This document shows, piece by piece, positions 57,700-60,000 of a DNA stretch of 60,000 nucleotides (positions are counted from its first letter, which is position 1; every line of letters begins with the position of its first letter). Made by a program: the position numbers and the translations under genes. The notes beneath the pieces were generated by a model, which saw nothing but the letters and a program-made list of their open reading frames with translations, was not told the origin of the DNA and ran no database searches. Source of the stretch: Tubulanus polymorphus (Eukaryota > Nemertea > Palaeonemertea > Tubulaniformes > Tubulanidae); assembly GCF_964204645.1 (NCBI RefSeq), contig NC_134029.1, forward strand, positions 965,501 through 1,025,500, written 5' to 3'.

Positions 57700-58148
57700 T
57701 ACGCACAGTACCACCACAGTTACTGAAACCAGTTCTACAGTTCTGGACGCAGTTTCATGATTTAAACATTCACTTTATTCAAAATTAACTTAAAAGTTAA
57801 CAAATAGGAAACTGAAATCTATTATCAGTTAGTGTCCGCATTATGAGAAAACTTAACTTTGTTCCCAGTCACAAGTTTGACTCGAGACTTTCTTCCAAAT
57901 CCATCACTTATTCGTATTTTTATTAATAATCTCAAATGTTTCACTGAACAGATGTTGAGCGTCGATGATCGGTGAATTCTGTAAACATTTCAATCATCTA
58001 TAAAACTAAAAACTCAAAATCTAATCAGACACAGATGATTATAAACTCATCTGAAACACGGTCATGATTCTGCATTAATCGGGAAGTTGTTTATATGGAG
58101 TGAGCTTTAATTACTCAAGAATCTACTCTCAAGGATTCAAACTGATGG

Positions 58149-58570
58149 ATCCAGTTCTATCTTATAGATTTAGTTCATTCTCAATGTCAAATTCTAACTG
58201 AAAACAAGTCAAATTAGTTGAACCGTTGTAGTTGGTACCACGTTCATTAGGTCATTTATCCAATTGACGACTAACGTTTAGTAAAATTGAGCTGTAAATT
58301 CAAATTTCAATTTGTGAATTTACGGTTTAATTTTACTTAACGTTAGTCGTCATTTGGATAGTGACCTAATGATCGTGGTACCAATTAACCAACCGGTTCA
58401 AATAATTTGATCCAGTTCTATCTTATAGATTTAGTTCATTCTCAATGTCAAATTCTAACTGAAAACAAGTCAAATTAGTTGAACCGTCGTAGTTGGTACC
58501 ACGTTCATTATGTCACTATCCAAATGACGACTAACGTTAAGTAAAATTAAACCATAAATTCACAAATTGG
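58149..58570. mobile_element. Foldback element with partial tandem duplication
   Basis: Arms at about 58209-58305 and 58306-58410 are inverted copies (GGTACCACGTTCATTAGGTC against GACCTAATGATCGTGGTACC; GACGACTAACGTTTAGT against ACTTAACGTTAGTCGTC). The first 160 bp (GATCCAGTTCTATCTTATAG onwards) recur directly 262 bp later at 58409-58570. No coding capacity. Confidence 0.75.
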
Positions 58571-59394
58571 GCGTCAAAAATAGAGACAACTCATAACGTG
58601 ACGACCTTGTTCCTACTGAACATGAAACTGGATGCTGGTTGAGATGGACATATGTCTATAGAGGTTGTTATCAATAGAAGTCTAGCCGCTCTGGAGTCGG
58701 TTCCATTCTCTCTAATTGATAGATATCAGCTCGTGGAACCTATTAATTTCGGAAGCAAAAATTCTTGAATTTTCATACAAATATTTGCGGTGTAGTTCTG
58801 AGATGTCAAACAGTGGTATAAACAGCGACTAGTGACTAGCCCGGTGCTGGGGGGTAAAACTTCTAGCCCGATGACACGACAAACTCTTTATCGAATTGTT
58901 TTTACGCCAAAGCGGTTGACTTGTAAACATTTTCTAAATTCAGATAGTGAATAGTGGGAATAGAGGGGTGGTTGTTCTCTACAATAGCCCTGTCACATCA
59001 TACCCCATTACTTTACTATCCGTTATCAATAGACAGATGTGTCCCTAACGGCTACACTGCCAAATTGACGGATTGAGTTTCATAGTAATTTTCGATTTTT
59101 CCCGTCATTGAGTGAGAACCAGTTTTAGGTTGTCATGTAGAAAGTTGATGTAGTTTATACGTGGTTTACGTGTAAATGTGCACAACTCTCTCTCACTCTT
59201 CTCGAAAAAAAACTTTTTTTTTGTTTTTGTTTTTTACTGTAGATTTTAAGCAGACGTTTTTGATCTCGTGAATTTCTCACCAACTGAAAGATAAACGACT
59301 GATAAACCACTTGAAATAGGAGTCAACACTTAGAGCTATAGACTAAACTATATTGGAACAATAAAACATCAACACTAGTCAACATCTATCCGCT

Positions 59395-59530
59395 ACCCCC
59401 TCCTCTCCCCTCTCCATCGTCTCCCCTTCCTTCAGTGAACCACCATCTCGGTCACCCCTCCCCTCGCCATCGTCTCCCCTTCCTCCCTTCACCAGTGAAC
59501 CACCATCCCTCTCGCCTCCCCTTCCCATCA
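59395..59530. repeat. C/T-rich imperfect repeat
   Basis: Repeats of CCATCGTCTCCCCTTCC and GTGAACCACCATC. Confidence 0.75.
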
Positions 59531-60000
59531 TCCTGCTCTCATGAGACATGTGTAATATGATATGTGTTCATTAGATGATTAAAATGATCATTTAATAGTC
59601 GTTAAATTCTCTTGAGAGAATATCAGATAACGCAGTGAACAGATGGAAGTCCCTCGCATACCAGGGCTGCTAGAATACGGCGGCGGGCGGGCGGACCCTC
59701 GCATGCCAGGGCTGGTGGTACTCATACACACGTGTTTATGCCATTAATCAAACTGTATTGAATTGTTATGGTTTTTAGGAGGTGTTTTTCAGACTGCTGT
59801 GCGGCAGTAGTGTTTATACCAGCACCTGGTTATATCACATCTCTATAGCAATATAGTCCAGTAATAACATAGTCACCAGCTGATCCTTTCAATTAACTCA
59901 AACAGTTAACACGAGTATCTCAGGCATTTCTTGTCAGAATTCTCTCCAAAATTCTGTAAGAATACGTTGTAGAATCGATCTGTCTGTTCCAATAAAATTG

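Larger units (their letters stand above)
51631..60000 (+). other. Neurobeachin intron 35, part beyond mab-21
   Basis: 8.4 kb without recognised exons. The first kilobase beyond mab-21 is CpG-rich with promoter-like motifs; then GA-rich tracts (52935-53100), a SINE-like piece (55030-55130), two tandem arrays, a 21-G run, the foldback element at 58149-58570 and a C/T-rich repeat at 59395-59530. Confidence 0.7.

Overview
The window is animal nuclear DNA: AT-rich, GT-AG introns, many minisatellites and small dispersed repeats in introns, and no bacterial-style gene packing. The proteins are close to vertebrate forms but come from a single NBEA/LRBA-type gene. A bilaterian invertebrate, most likely a lophotrochozoan (mollusc, annelid or relative), fits best; the species cannot be named from the sequence.

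Three protein genes are supported. (1) On the minus strand at the left edge is the 5' end of a septin of the SEPT6/8/11 group: exons at 4364-4396, 1495-1636 and 1119-1232, with the rest outside the window, and a possible alternative first exon at 2905-3150. (2) On the plus strand, from 5165 to 42044, lie 35 coding exons of the neurobeachin (NBEA/LRBA) orthologue. They total 6804 nt, or 2268 codons, with every junction in phase. They cover the N-terminal helical region, the concanavalin A-like domain, the armadillo-like region, a long disordered linker with a candidate PKA-anchoring helix and a Glu/Val/Lys-rich expansion, and the conserved block just before the PH-BEACH module. PH, BEACH and WD40 exons were not found and should lie beyond base 60000. 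(3) On the minus strand at 50392-51630 is an intronless mab-21-like gene, nested inside the unfinished last intron (42045 to beyond 60000) of neurobeachin.

Layout: 1-1118 septin intron with two minisatellites; 1119-4396 septin 5' exons; 4397-5164 shared head-to-head promoter with CCAAT, NRF1-like and CRE motifs; 5333-15972 large first neurobeachin intron with a 1.2-kb 36-bp minisatellite, other arrays and a candidate 18-nt microexon; 15973-42044 the densely spaced exons, including a 2.5-kb 60-bp array in intron 12; 42045-60000 a large intron that is coding-free apart from mab-21, with candidate regulatory motifs upstream of mab-21, a foldback element, a SINE-like piece and a 41-bp array.

The main point of interest is the arrangement. 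A MAB21-family gene sits antisense in an intron of the NBEA/LRBA gene, as known for MAB21L1 in NBEA and MAB21L2 in LRBA in vertebrates. Finding the same nesting here, in the intron just before the PH-BEACH exons, points to an ancient linkage, probably kept because mab-21 regulatory DNA lies in the host introns. Long open frames in the minisatellites are by-products of repeat units whose lengths are multiples of three.
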